Origin: Candidatus Hydrogenedentota bacterium
GTDB taxonomy: Bacteria > Hydrogenedentota > Hydrogenedentia > Hydrogenedentales > JAGMZX01
Length of the DNA stretch: 64,000 bases
Reading direction: 5' to 3'
NCBI GenBank assembly: GCA_029556545.1
Contig: JAKQEQ010000098.1
Location: 20,998 to 84,997 of the forward strand
Under the pieces are notes generated by a model, which did no database searches, was not told the origin of the DNA, and saw only the letters and a list, made by a program, of their open reading frames with translations. A program made the translations under genes and the position numbers. Positions 18,907-25,998 of this stretch are shown here, piece after piece. Positions within the stretch are counted from its first letter, which is position 1, and each line of letters begins with the position of its first letter.

Positions 18907-18965
18907 CAGGTGGGAGGCTGAGCACGGCCATGAGCAAGACGGTGACGATTGAGTACTTCGCCCTG
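18907..18965 (+). repeat. Second copy of the 59-bp direct duplication (real moaD start)
   Basis: Repeats the moaA-end sequence out of context, then the ribosome site and first codons of the intact moaD. Confidence 0.9.
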
Positions 18966-19175
18966 CTGCGGGAAGCGCGCGGGTGCGCGCGCGAGAAGCG
19001 GGAAACGGACGCCGCGACCCCTCGGGTGCTTTACGGCGACTTGCGCGCGCGCTTCCGGCTGCCGATCTCGGCGGAGGCGATGCGGGTGGCGGTAAACGGC
19101 GCGTTCGCGTCGTGGGACGTTCCGCTGCACGACAACGACACGGTCGCGTTCATTCCGCCCGTGGCGGGAGGCTAA
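18930..19175 (+). CDS. moaD: Molybdopterin synthase sulfur-carrier subunit MoaD
   Basis: An 81-residue ubiquitin-like protein starting MSKTVTIEYFALLREARG and ending VAFIPPVAGG. The C-terminal Gly-Gly is adenylated by MoeB and then carries sulfur to MoaE. GGTGGGAGG lies upstream of the ATG. Its start region exists twice: the first copy at 18814 is interrupted by a palindrome, and only this copy continues into a full gene. It ends two bases before moaE. Confidence 0.94.
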   Translation: MSKTVTIEYFALLREARGCAREKRETDAATPRVLYGDLRARFRLPISAEAMRVAVNGAFASWDVPLHDNDTVAFIPPVAGG

Positions 19176-19177
19176 TC

Positions 19178-20920
19178 ATGTTTCGTCTTACCCACACCGC
19201 TATCGAGCCTTCCTCATGGAGCGCCCTTTGCGCGTCACCGCGGGCTGGAGCGCTTGCGACGTTCGAGGGCCGGGTGCGCGACCACGACGGGGGCCGCGCG
19301 GTAACGGCGCTGGTGTACGAGGCGTACGAGGGGCTGGCCGTGGATGAGGGCGAGCGGATACTCGGGGAGGCGCTCGAACGGTTCCCGGCGGAGGCGGCGG
19401 TGTGCGTGCATCGTCTGGGCCGGATCGATGTGGGGGAGACGGCGGTGTGGATTGGGGTGAGCGCCGCGCACCGGAAGGCGGCTTTCGCGGCGTGTGAATA
19501 CATCATCGACGAACTGAAGTCGCGCGTGCCCATCTGGAAGAAGGAGTTGTACGCGGACGGCGATGCGGCGTGGGTGGGCGCGGGGCGAGGAGTCCACGTT
19601 CCACGGGCGGGACGCGCGTGCTCCCTCCGCATGATCGACCCGGATACGGCGCTTTCGCTTGTGCGGGACACCACGGAGCCTTTGGCCCCGGTGCGAGTGC
19701 CTGTTCGAGACGCTCTCGGCCTGACGCTGGCGGAGGCGGTGTGGGCGGACCGGGCATATCCGCCCTTCGATAGGGCAATGATGGACGGATACGCGGTCCG
19801 TCTGGCAGACGCCGGTGGGGCGGCGCGGGTCGCGGGTGAGATCGCGGCGGGCGGGTGCGTGGATCAGACGCTTGAAGACGGTGTGACCTACGCGATCATG
19901 ACGGGCGCACCATGCCCTCCGGGAAGCGAGGCGGTGGCGCCGGTTGAAGTCGCGGAGCGCCGCAACGGCGCGGTGCACGTGCCCTCGCGGATAGCGCCGG
20001 GCGAACATATCGCGAGGATGGGGAGCGAATGCGCCGCGGGCACGGTGGTGGCGCGGCCCGGCGACCGGATCACCCCGCTGGTTATCGCCAATCTGGCGAC
20101 CTTCGGCTACACACACGTTCGCGCCGTGCCGAAGCCGGTGTGCGCCGTTATCACCACCGGATCGGAACTGGCGGACGAGAATGGCGGGCCGGGACCGTTT
20201 CAAATCCGCGACGCGAACGGTCCCATGCTTGCGGCGCTGCTGGATCAAGCGGGCATCCGGCGGCAGATGCGTGGGCACGCCGCGGACAACCTGGAATCCC
20301 TTCGCGCGGCGCTTGAAGAAGCGCGACATGCCGACGTCGTGCTGCTCACCGGCGGCGTATCGGCGGGGGCGTATGACGTCGTGCCCGCCGCTCTCGCGGC
20401 GCACGGCGTGGACGTGTTATTTCACAAGGTGACGCAGAAGCCCGGAAAGCCGCTCCTGTTCGGCAAAATGGGCACGCGCCTTTTCTTCGGCTTGCCGGGC
20501 AATCCGCTGGCGACGCACCTGGGGTTTCATCGTTACGTGCTGCCGGCGCTGTGGGCGCTCGCAGGATGCGCCGCGCCGCCGCAGCCGCCGCGCGAAGGCT
20601 GCCTGACGGGAGAACTCCGGGGCGTACGATCTCGGACCCTGTTTCAGTTGTGCGGCGCGGTGTGGATCGATGGCGCGTGGCACATCACGCCGTTGCCGTG
20701 CAAGGGGTCCGCGGATATCTTCAGCGTTGCCACGGCGAACGCCTATGTCCGGGTGGACCCCGGCGCGGCCCCGCGTCACGCGGGGGAATATGTCCCGTTC
20801 ACGATGCTGGGGGAAGAAGGCCCATATTCCACGGGCGGGACGCCCGTGTCCCCTCCACAATACTTAGGGAAGAAGGCCCATACTCCACGGGCGGAACGCC
20901 CGTGCCACGTCGCGGGATAA
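19178..20920 (+). CDS. moaE-moeA: MoaE-MoeA fusion: molybdopterin synthase catalytic subunit joined to molybdopterin molybdenumtransferase
   Basis: A 580-residue frame. Residues 1 to about 137 are MoaE (AFAACEYIIDELKSRVPIWK, with the catalytic lysine region), which forms molybdopterin with MoaD. Residues from M152 to about 544 are MoeA (PPFDRAMMDGYAVR, TTGSEL, LLTGGVSAGAYD, KPGKPLLFG, FFGLPGNPLA), which inserts molybdenum. The joint (GVHVPRAGRACSLR) is coded by a family B palindrome, and no ribosome site precedes the internal ATG at 19631, so a true fusion is more likely than two starts. The last 36 residues are coded by two more palindromes. Separate translation of MoeA cannot be ruled out. 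Confidence 0.88.
   Translation: MFRLTHTAIEPSSWSALCASPRAGALATFEGRVRDHDGGRAVTALVYEAYEGLAVDEGERILGEALERFPAEAAVCVHRLGRIDVGETAVWIGVSAAHRKAAFAACEYIIDELKSRVPIWKKELYADGDAAWVGAGRGVHVPRAGRACSLRMIDPDTALSLVRDTTEPLAPVRVPVRDALGLTLAEAVWADRAYPPFDRAMMDGYAVRLADAGGAARVAGEIAAGGCVDQTLEDGVTYAIMTGAPCPPGSEAVAPVEVAERRNGAVHVPSRIAPGEHIARMGSECAAGTVVARPGDRITPLVIANLATFGYTHVRAVPKPVCAVITTGSELADENGGPGPFQIRDANGPMLAALLDQAGIRRQMRGHAADNLESLRAALEEARHADVVLLTGGVSAGAYDVVPAALAAHGVDVLFHKVTQKPGKPLLFGKMGTRLFFGLPGNPLATHLGFHRYVLPALWALAGCAAPPQPPREGCLTGELRGVRSRTLFQLCGAVWIDGAWHITPLPCKGSADIFSVATANAYVRVDPGAAPRHAGEYVPFTMLGEEGPYSTGGTPVSPPQYLGKKAHTPRAERPCHVAG
19602..19620. repeat. Dispersed palindrome, family B, at the moaE-moeA joint
   Basis: CACGGGC-GGGAC-GCGCGTG, one mismatch in the arms. 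It is in frame and bridges the two halves of the fusion. Confidence 0.75.
20830..20848. repeat. Dispersed palindrome, family B, in the moeA tail (copy 1)
   Basis: CACGGGC-GGGAC-GCCCGTG with perfect 7-bp arms. It belongs to a larger unit (GAAGAAGGCCCATA...) repeated about 56 bases later. Confidence 0.8.
20886..20904. repeat. Dispersed palindrome, family B, in the moeA tail (copy 2)
   Basis: CACGGGC-GGAAC-GCCCGTG. With copy 1 it codes the extra C-terminal residues of the moaE-moeA product, just before mobB. Confidence 0.8.
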
Positions 20921-20933
20921 AAGGATTACGACC

Positions 20934-21503
20934 ATGCGAATCGTGCACATCATCGGCCACACAAACCACGGGAAGACCACGCTCATCACCGAACTCATTC
21001 CGGAACTGCGCCAGCGCGGCCTGCGTGTGGGCACGGTCAAGCATTGCGGGCACAAGCATGAGATTGATGTGCCGGGGAAGGACTCGCACCGGCATCGCGC
21101 GGCGGGCGCGGAGGTCGTGCTCGCGGTAACGCCGGACACGCTCGCCGTTTTCCGCGCACGGCCAGCTAAAAGGGACTTTTACGACGAAATGGCCGTGCAT
21201 TTTCGCGACTGCGACCTTGTCCTGGTCGAGGGCCATGCCAACGGACCCGGCCCGAAACTCGAAGTATGGCGCGCCGAACTTGGGACGTCGCCTATGGCCC
21301 TGGAACGCCCGGATGTGATCGGCATCATTAGCGACGATGCCCCGATTGTCCCCTGTCCCGTGTGGCTCCGCTGTGACGTGGCGGCCCTTGCCGCGCGGAT
21401 TAACGCCGTCGCCGCCACGCTTCCGGCGAGTCTCCCAACTGCGCCTGACGAGCCCACGCCCGCCATCGCGGACGGGAGGGACCAAGTATGTCTCAGCCGC
21501 TGA
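20934..21503 (+). CDS. mobB: Molybdopterin-guanine dinucleotide biosynthesis adapter MobB
   Basis: A 189-residue P-loop GTPase-like protein with Walker A GHTNHGKTT (residues 8-16), VGTVKHCGH, and LVLVEGHANGPGPKLEVW. MobB helps deliver the cofactor and GTP in making the bis-MGD form used by NarG. AAAGGA precedes the ATG. The 3' end overlaps moeB by 16 bases. No mobA, moaC or mogA is in the window, so the pathway must be completed elsewhere. Confidence 0.92.
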   Translation: MRIVHIIGHTNHGKTTLITELIPELRQRGLRVGTVKHCGHKHEIDVPGKDSHRHRAAGAEVVLAVTPDTLAVFRARPAKRDFYDEMAVHFRDCDLVLVEGHANGPGPKLEVWRAELGTSPMALERPDVIGIISDDAPIVPCPVWLRCDVAALAARINAVAATLPASLPTAPDEPTPAIADGRDQVCLSR

Positions 21504-22690
21504 CGCTCGACCAAGTGGCGCGCGACACACGCGCCGGCCTCTCCGATGCCGAGCGCCTGTGGTACAGCCGCCACTTGCTGCTTTCCGAGGTCGGCGAGGC
21601 GGGCCAACGCCGCCTGAAGCGCGCTCGCGTCGTCATCGTCGGCATGGGCGGGCTCGGGTCTCCCGCGGCGCTCTACCTCGCCGCCGCCGGCGTCGGGCGC
21701 ATCGGCATGGTCGATGGTGACCGCGTGGACCCCTCGAACCTCCACCGGCAAGTGCTCTACAGCGAGGGTGACGTCGGCAGACGCAAGACAGACGCGGCCG
21801 CCGAGGCCCTATACCGCGCGAACCCGCACGTGCACGTGACGGCCCACGCCAAGCGGTTGTCCGCCGCCAACGCCGAGGAACTCATTTTGGGCTACGATGT
21901 CGTGATCGACGGGACCGACAACTTCCCCGCGCGTTATGCCCTGAACGACGCATGCGGCCTCGCGCAAAAGCCTTACGTCTACGGGAGCATCCATCATTTC
22001 GAGGGGCAGGTTGCCGTATTCGACGCGCGCCGCGGTCCCTGCTATCGCTGTCTCTTTCCCGCGCCGCCGCCCGCGGGCGCGGTGCCCACGTGCGCCGAAG
22101 CGGGGGTGCTCGGCGTCTTGCCGGGCGTTATCGGAATGATCCAAGCGACGGAGGCCATCAAGATCATCCTCGGCATCGGAGAACCGCTCATCGGCCGCGT
22201 GTTGACCTTCGACGCGCTCGATATGTCGTTCCAGACGCTGCGACTCGAAAGAAACCCCGGTTGCCCCTTGTGCGGGCCGAATCCGCGGATCGCGAAAGTC
22301 GAGGAGGTCGTTTCGTCATGCGTCGCGCGCGACCACGTCGATGCGCCTGCCTGTCCCGAGGTTACGGCGCCGGAACTACTCGCGCTGCTCGAAGGCGGAT
22401 CGAAGGTCACGCTTGTGGACGTGCGACAACTGCACGAAACCGCGGACGGCATCATCCCGGGCGCGATCTTGATACCCCTCGATGAACTGCCCGGCCGCGC
22501 GGGCGAGATCGATCGCGCTTCCGACGTGATCGTGTATTGCGCCATGGGCGTGCGGAGCCGCCGCGCGACCGCGCTGCTCGCCGACGCGGGTTTCGCACGC
22601 GTTCGCAGCCTGTCCGGCGGATTCAGCGCGTGGCGGGCCGCGTGGCGGCGGCCCGGGTCGCGCCGTGGGGCCGCCGCTTCCGCTGCGTGA
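21488..22690 (+). CDS. moeB: MoeB-type adenylyltransferase fused to a rhodanese domain
   Basis: A 400-residue E1-like enzyme that adenylates the MoaD C-terminus. The nucleotide-binding motif is GMGGLGSPAALYLA, followed by DGTDNFPARYALND; zinc cysteine pairs CYRC and CPLC are present, and PTCAEAGVLG holds a conserved cysteine. Residues from about 300 form a rhodanese domain with the active-site cysteine in VYCAMGVRSR, which would pass sulfur to activated MoaD. This MoeB-rhodanese form is widespread outside enterobacteria. It ends the cofactor operon; the next gene is unrelated. Confidence 0.93.
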   Translation: MSQPLTLDQVARDTRAGLSDAERLWYSRHLLLSEVGEAGQRRLKRARVVIVGMGGLGSPAALYLAAAGVGRIGMVDGDRVDPSNLHRQVLYSEGDVGRRKTDAAAEALYRANPHVHVTAHAKRLSAANAEELILGYDVVIDGTDNFPARYALNDACGLAQKPYVYGSIHHFEGQVAVFDARRGPCYRCLFPAPPPAGAVPTCAEAGVLGVLPGVIGMIQATEAIKIILGIGEPLIGRVLTFDALDMSFQTLRLERNPGCPLCGPNPRIAKVEEVVSSCVARDHVDAPACPEVTAPELLALLEGGSKVTLVDVRQLHETADGIIPGAILIPLDELPGRAGEIDRASDVIVYCAMGVRSRRATALLADAGFARVRSLSGGFSAWRAAWRRPGSRRGAAASAA

Positions 22691-22793
22691 GCGACGGGTA
22701 GCGTCTTCCGCCCGTTGTTCCGCTTGACTCGCGCGCGAATTCCCTTCATGCTCTTCCGCATGGCGGGACGCCGCCTTTTCCGGGAGAATTGCC

Positions 22794-25151
22794 ATGAGCT
22801 ATCCATCGAGATCAACGATCCTTTACCGCATCGGCGTGTTGCTTGTTCTGACCGCGACGCAAGAGCCGGCCCGCGCCGAAACTCTGGCGGAAATCGGCGC
22901 GCGGCTTTCCGCCGAGACGAAGGCGGCGTATGAGGCAAGCCCCTTCTCCGCCCTGTCGCGCGACTACTTCTCCCGGTTCAGCCGCGACCCGGACGCCGTG
23001 GCAAGCGAAGAGGAGTGTGCCATCGACAGCGAGTGGCGCATCGTGATCCCGGCGGAGGCCGCCGAGTTGACGCGGCTCATGGCGGAGACGTTCGTCGAAT
23101 TCATGGAACGCTGCATGGGGGTATCGCTTGAAATCACGGACAAGATCTTGCCCACGGAGTCGTCGAAGACCATTGCGTTTCTCGAAACCGGCGGCGGCGA
23201 CCCCGATACGCCGGACAGTTTCACGCTCGATGTCGCGAAAGAAGCGATCGTCCTCTCCGGCCAGAGCGTGGCCGGACTCCGCGACGGCATCGCGCGGCTC
23301 ATCGACCGAATCGGCATGCGCCAGGCGCCGTTCCTTCCGCTCGGTAAGCAGGTGTATACGCCCCGGCTGCGTGTACGCCTGGGCGCGACGCCGTTTCTCG
23401 GGTCCTACCGCGACGTTGTGCTTCTCGGCTACAACACCGTCTTTGCCGCGGGCGGCAACCTGCACGCCTTGTCCACGTCGGACGCGATCCCCGAGTTGGC
23501 GGCCCGCCGCGTGGAGGGTCTGCTCGAAGGCGGTGTCTCGGCGGCGCGCGAGGCGCGGCGCTGGGGTCTGAAAACGTATGCGTTCATAGACACGCGCCAG
23601 AAGTTTCCAAAGGATGATCCGGTGTTCGAGGCGCACCCGGACATCCGCGGCGCGCTTACGTGGAAGGCCGACGGGGAGTACACATTGTGCACCGAGCACC
23701 CGTTGGTGAAGCAATTCCTTCGCGAGAGCGTCGAGGGCATTTTCCGCGCCGACCCGCAACTCGACGGGCTCGTGATGATCATCGGCGGCGAGGGCTTCTA
23801 TCACTGCTACATGCGCCCCTACGGCGTCGAGAAGGGGCGCACCAACTGCCCGCGCTGCGACGCCCTCGGCGCGGAGCAGGTCGTGGCGAACTTGATGAAC
23901 CTGCTCAAGGACGCGGCACGCTCGGCAAGCCCAAACGCGGAGGTACTCGGCTGGCCGTACAGCGCGGAGCACGTGTGGTCCGCGGACAAGGCGCAGCTCG
24001 GCCTCATCGAGCGGCTCGAACCGGGCGCGGGCATCTTCAGCGAGATCGAGAAGGACGAATACGTCCGGAAGCCCGACGGCGTGAACAAGCACCTGTGGGA
24101 TTACAGTATCGATCTCATCGGCCCCGGCGATCGGGCGCGCGCCCAGGTCGCCGCGTGCAAGGCGCGCGGCCTCCCGGTCTACCTGAAAAGCGAGCCGGAA
24201 CTCGGCTTCGAGGCGCCGCGGCTTCCGCACATCCCGTGCATGGACCGCTGGGCCGCCCGGGCCGAGGCGCTGGCCTCGTGCGGCGCGGACGGCGCGTGGG
24301 TTTTTCCCGCGTTCAGGCCCTGTTACGGCGCGAGCGCCTCCGAGATCAACAAGTTGTTCTGGTGGACGCTCGCCCCCGACCCGGACTCCGCCCTCGCGGC
24401 CTTCGCCGCGCGCATCGCGGGCCCGGAAGCCGCGCCGCATCTCCGCGCGGCCTGGCGCTACGTCTCCGAAGCTATCGAGTGGTCGCCCGAACTGCCCTCG
24501 TATTACACCGGGCCGTACTATCTCGGTCCCGCGCATCCCATGTGCGCCGACCCGGACGCCGCCATGCCGGACGTGTTCAAGGGCCGCTACCTGTTCCACG
24601 CGGAAATCGCGGACGCGGAAGGACTCAAACTTACGCCGACCTACGTCGTCAACCCGACGGGCAACATCCCCGTCTTCGGGCGCTTCTACCGTGAAATGGA
24701 ACGGCTGCTGAAGCGCGCCCTGGACGAAATGGACGCCGCGCGGCCCATGGTCGCGAAGCGATGCCGCCTGATGTTCGACGCCGAGGACTCGCCTGTCCGC
24801 TGGTTCTATCACACCGCCCGCACCGAGGCGAACTTCTACGAGTCCTGTCAACTGCGTGCCCGGCTCCTGGCCGTCGTCGACGGCAAGACCACCGCGTCGC
24901 GCAAGAATTCCGCGACGATGCTCGATCGCTGGCGCGAGGTGCTCGAAGACGAACGCGCGAACGCCGAGGCCGCGCTGCCCGTCATGGAGCGGGACATGCG
25001 CCTCGATTTCTACTACGGCGGCGATCATACGTTTTCCCACGGCACGGACATGATCCGCGCCAAACTTACCCTGCTTGATCACGAATTGAACGAATTCCTG
25101 CCGACGCTGGAAAAGCGCATCAAGGCAGCGGAAACGGGCCGTAAGGAGTAG
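22794..25151 (+). CDS. Secreted glycosidase-like protein (GH20-type N-domain plus TIM-barrel region)
   Basis: A 785-residue protein with a short signal-like start ending near ARAETLAEIG and GGGAG before the ATG. Residues about 80-185 resemble the zincin-like domain that precedes the barrel in GH20 and related families (KEAIVLSGQSVAGLRDGIARLID). The middle (about 190-560) has barrel-like strands with LVMIIGGEGFYHCY and a CPRC motif. The C-terminal part is helical. The gene at 50027-52267 is a paralogue with the same CPRC and a matching YxGPxxxGPA segment. Substrate and catalytic residues are not recognisable, so glycoside hydrolase activity is an inference. Confidence 0.72.
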   Translation: MSYPSRSTILYRIGVLLVLTATQEPARAETLAEIGARLSAETKAAYEASPFSALSRDYFSRFSRDPDAVASEEECAIDSEWRIVIPAEAAELTRLMAETFVEFMERCMGVSLEITDKILPTESSKTIAFLETGGGDPDTPDSFTLDVAKEAIVLSGQSVAGLRDGIARLIDRIGMRQAPFLPLGKQVYTPRLRVRLGATPFLGSYRDVVLLGYNTVFAAGGNLHALSTSDAIPELAARRVEGLLEGGVSAAREARRWGLKTYAFIDTRQKFPKDDPVFEAHPDIRGALTWKADGEYTLCTEHPLVKQFLRESVEGIFRADPQLDGLVMIIGGEGFYHCYMRPYGVEKGRTNCPRCDALGAEQVVANLMNLLKDAARSASPNAEVLGWPYSAEHVWSADKAQLGLIERLEPGAGIFSEIEKDEYVRKPDGVNKHLWDYSIDLIGPGDRARAQVAACKARGLPVYLKSEPELGFEAPRLPHIPCMDRWAARAEALASCGADGAWVFPAFRPCYGASASEINKLFWWTLAPDPDSALAAFAARIAGPEAAPHLRAAWRYVSEAIEWSPELPSYYTGPYYLGPAHPMCADPDAAMPDVFKGRYLFHAEIADAEGLKLTPTYVVNPTGNIPVFGRFYREMERLLKRALDEMDAARPMVAKRCRLMFDAEDSPVRWFYHTARTEANFYESCQLRARLLAVVDGKTTASRKNSATMLDRWREVLEDERANAEAALPVMERDMRLDFYYGGDHTFSHGTDMIRAKLTLLDHELNEFLPTLEKRIKAAETGRKE

Positions 25152-25337
25152 CGCTGACGCAGTGTTCAGAGGTGGGGTTTGTTCGCGTGATTCGTGGCTA
25201 GAGCCACTCAATAGGGGATAACCATGAATGATCCGAATCACACGAATGTCGCGGTATTGATGCCGCGTCGTGAGACAATTATGGTGGGCTGGAAGTCAAC
25301 GCGAATCGCGAACGTGAAGCAGTTGTTTGCCCCGTGC

Positions 25338-25359
25338 TATGCTGCTCGCGTAAAGGAGG
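25338..25359 (+). promoter_or_regulatory. Extended -10 and strong ribosome site of the toxin-antitoxin pair
   Basis: TGC-TATGCT looks like an extended -10 box, and AAAGGAGG lies 7 bases before the antitoxin ATG at 25367. I see no good -35 box. Confidence 0.4.
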
Positions 25360-25366
25360 CAATACC

Positions 25367-25582
25367 ATGACCGTGGCGGAGAACATCATCGAGCGCGTAC
25401 GCCTCTTGCCGGCGCCGCTCCAGGCGGAAGTCCTGGACTTTGTCGAATTCTTGGCAAACAAGGCGGACGCGGAAGAACGAGAAGCCTGGAGCCGCTTCTC
25501 CTTGGCTCAAGCCTTTCGCGACATGGAATCGGAGGACTGCCTTTATTCAGAACAGGACATAAAGGAACCCGCCAATGATTGA
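25367..25582 (+). CDS. DUF2281-type putative antitoxin
   Basis: A 71-residue acidic protein, MTVAENIIERVRLLPAPLQ, with the helix VLDFVEFLANKA typical of DUF2281 proteins, often found beside toxins. Perfect AAAGGAGG precedes the chosen start. It overlaps the next gene, a PemK/MazF-like toxin, by 8 bases, as in type II toxin-antitoxin pairs. Confidence 0.75.
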   Translation: MTVAENIIERVRLLPAPLQAEVLDFVEFLANKADAEEREAWSRFSLAQAFRDMESEDCLYSEQDIKEPAND

Positions 25583-25922
25583 GGAAGGACAGATCGTCCT
25601 TATCCGCTTTCCCAGAACCGATCTCACACAAGGTAAACTCCGCCCTGCTGTTGTAATTCGGAAACTGCCCGGACCATATGATGACTGGCTTATCTGTATG
25701 ATCTCGACTCAAATCGCGCGCGCCATTGGCGGCTTTGACGAGATCATCAGTGCTGATGATCCGGATTTCGGCAGTTCAGGCCTGAAAACCGAAAGCGTAG
25801 TGCGCATATCGCGGCTGGCAATTGTTGAGCGGCGCGCACTCTCCGGCGCCATTGGCAGGATTCATTCTGAACGCCTTACGCGTATCAGGAAGATCTTATC
25901 TGACTGGATCACTGAGAAGTAA
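25575..25922 (+). CDS. PemK/MazF-family endoribonuclease toxin (putative)
   Basis: A 115-residue protein with the family start EGQIVLIRFPRTDLTQGKLR and the PAVVIRK strand that follows. MazF-like toxins cleave mRNA and are held inactive by the upstream partner. The gene is complete and overlaps its antitoxin. The conserved KxRPAvV segment is present; activity is unproven. Confidence 0.8.
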   Translation: MIEEGQIVLIRFPRTDLTQGKLRPAVVIRKLPGPYDDWLICMISTQIARAIGGFDEIISADDPDFGSSGLKTESVVRISRLAIVERRALSGAIGRIHSERLTRIRKILSDWITEK

Positions 25923-25998
25923 CGCGCCCTAACCGCGGCCCTACATGTCGCCGGTGCGATGGAACGCTCCATAAGCGCCAACCAGGGACTCCTCTTAC

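Noticed and set aside
18814-18920. Possible second moaD gene starting at 18814
   Set aside because: After 12 moaD codons the frame enters the palindrome and soon stops; it is a duplicated start only.
22812-25241. An 809-residue minus-strand frame opposite the first glycosidase-like gene
   Set aside because: It is a shadow with Arg/Val-rich composition and no motifs, while the plus-strand frame has a signal peptide, a ribosome site and a paralogue.
25224-25370. Small frame of 48 codons (MNDPNHTNVAVLMPRRETI...) before the DUF2281 gene
   Set aside because: It has a fair GGGGA site and overlaps the antitoxin start, but no recognisable motif and it begins in a stretch with an inverted repeat (GTGATTCG and CGAATCAC). 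I could not support it.
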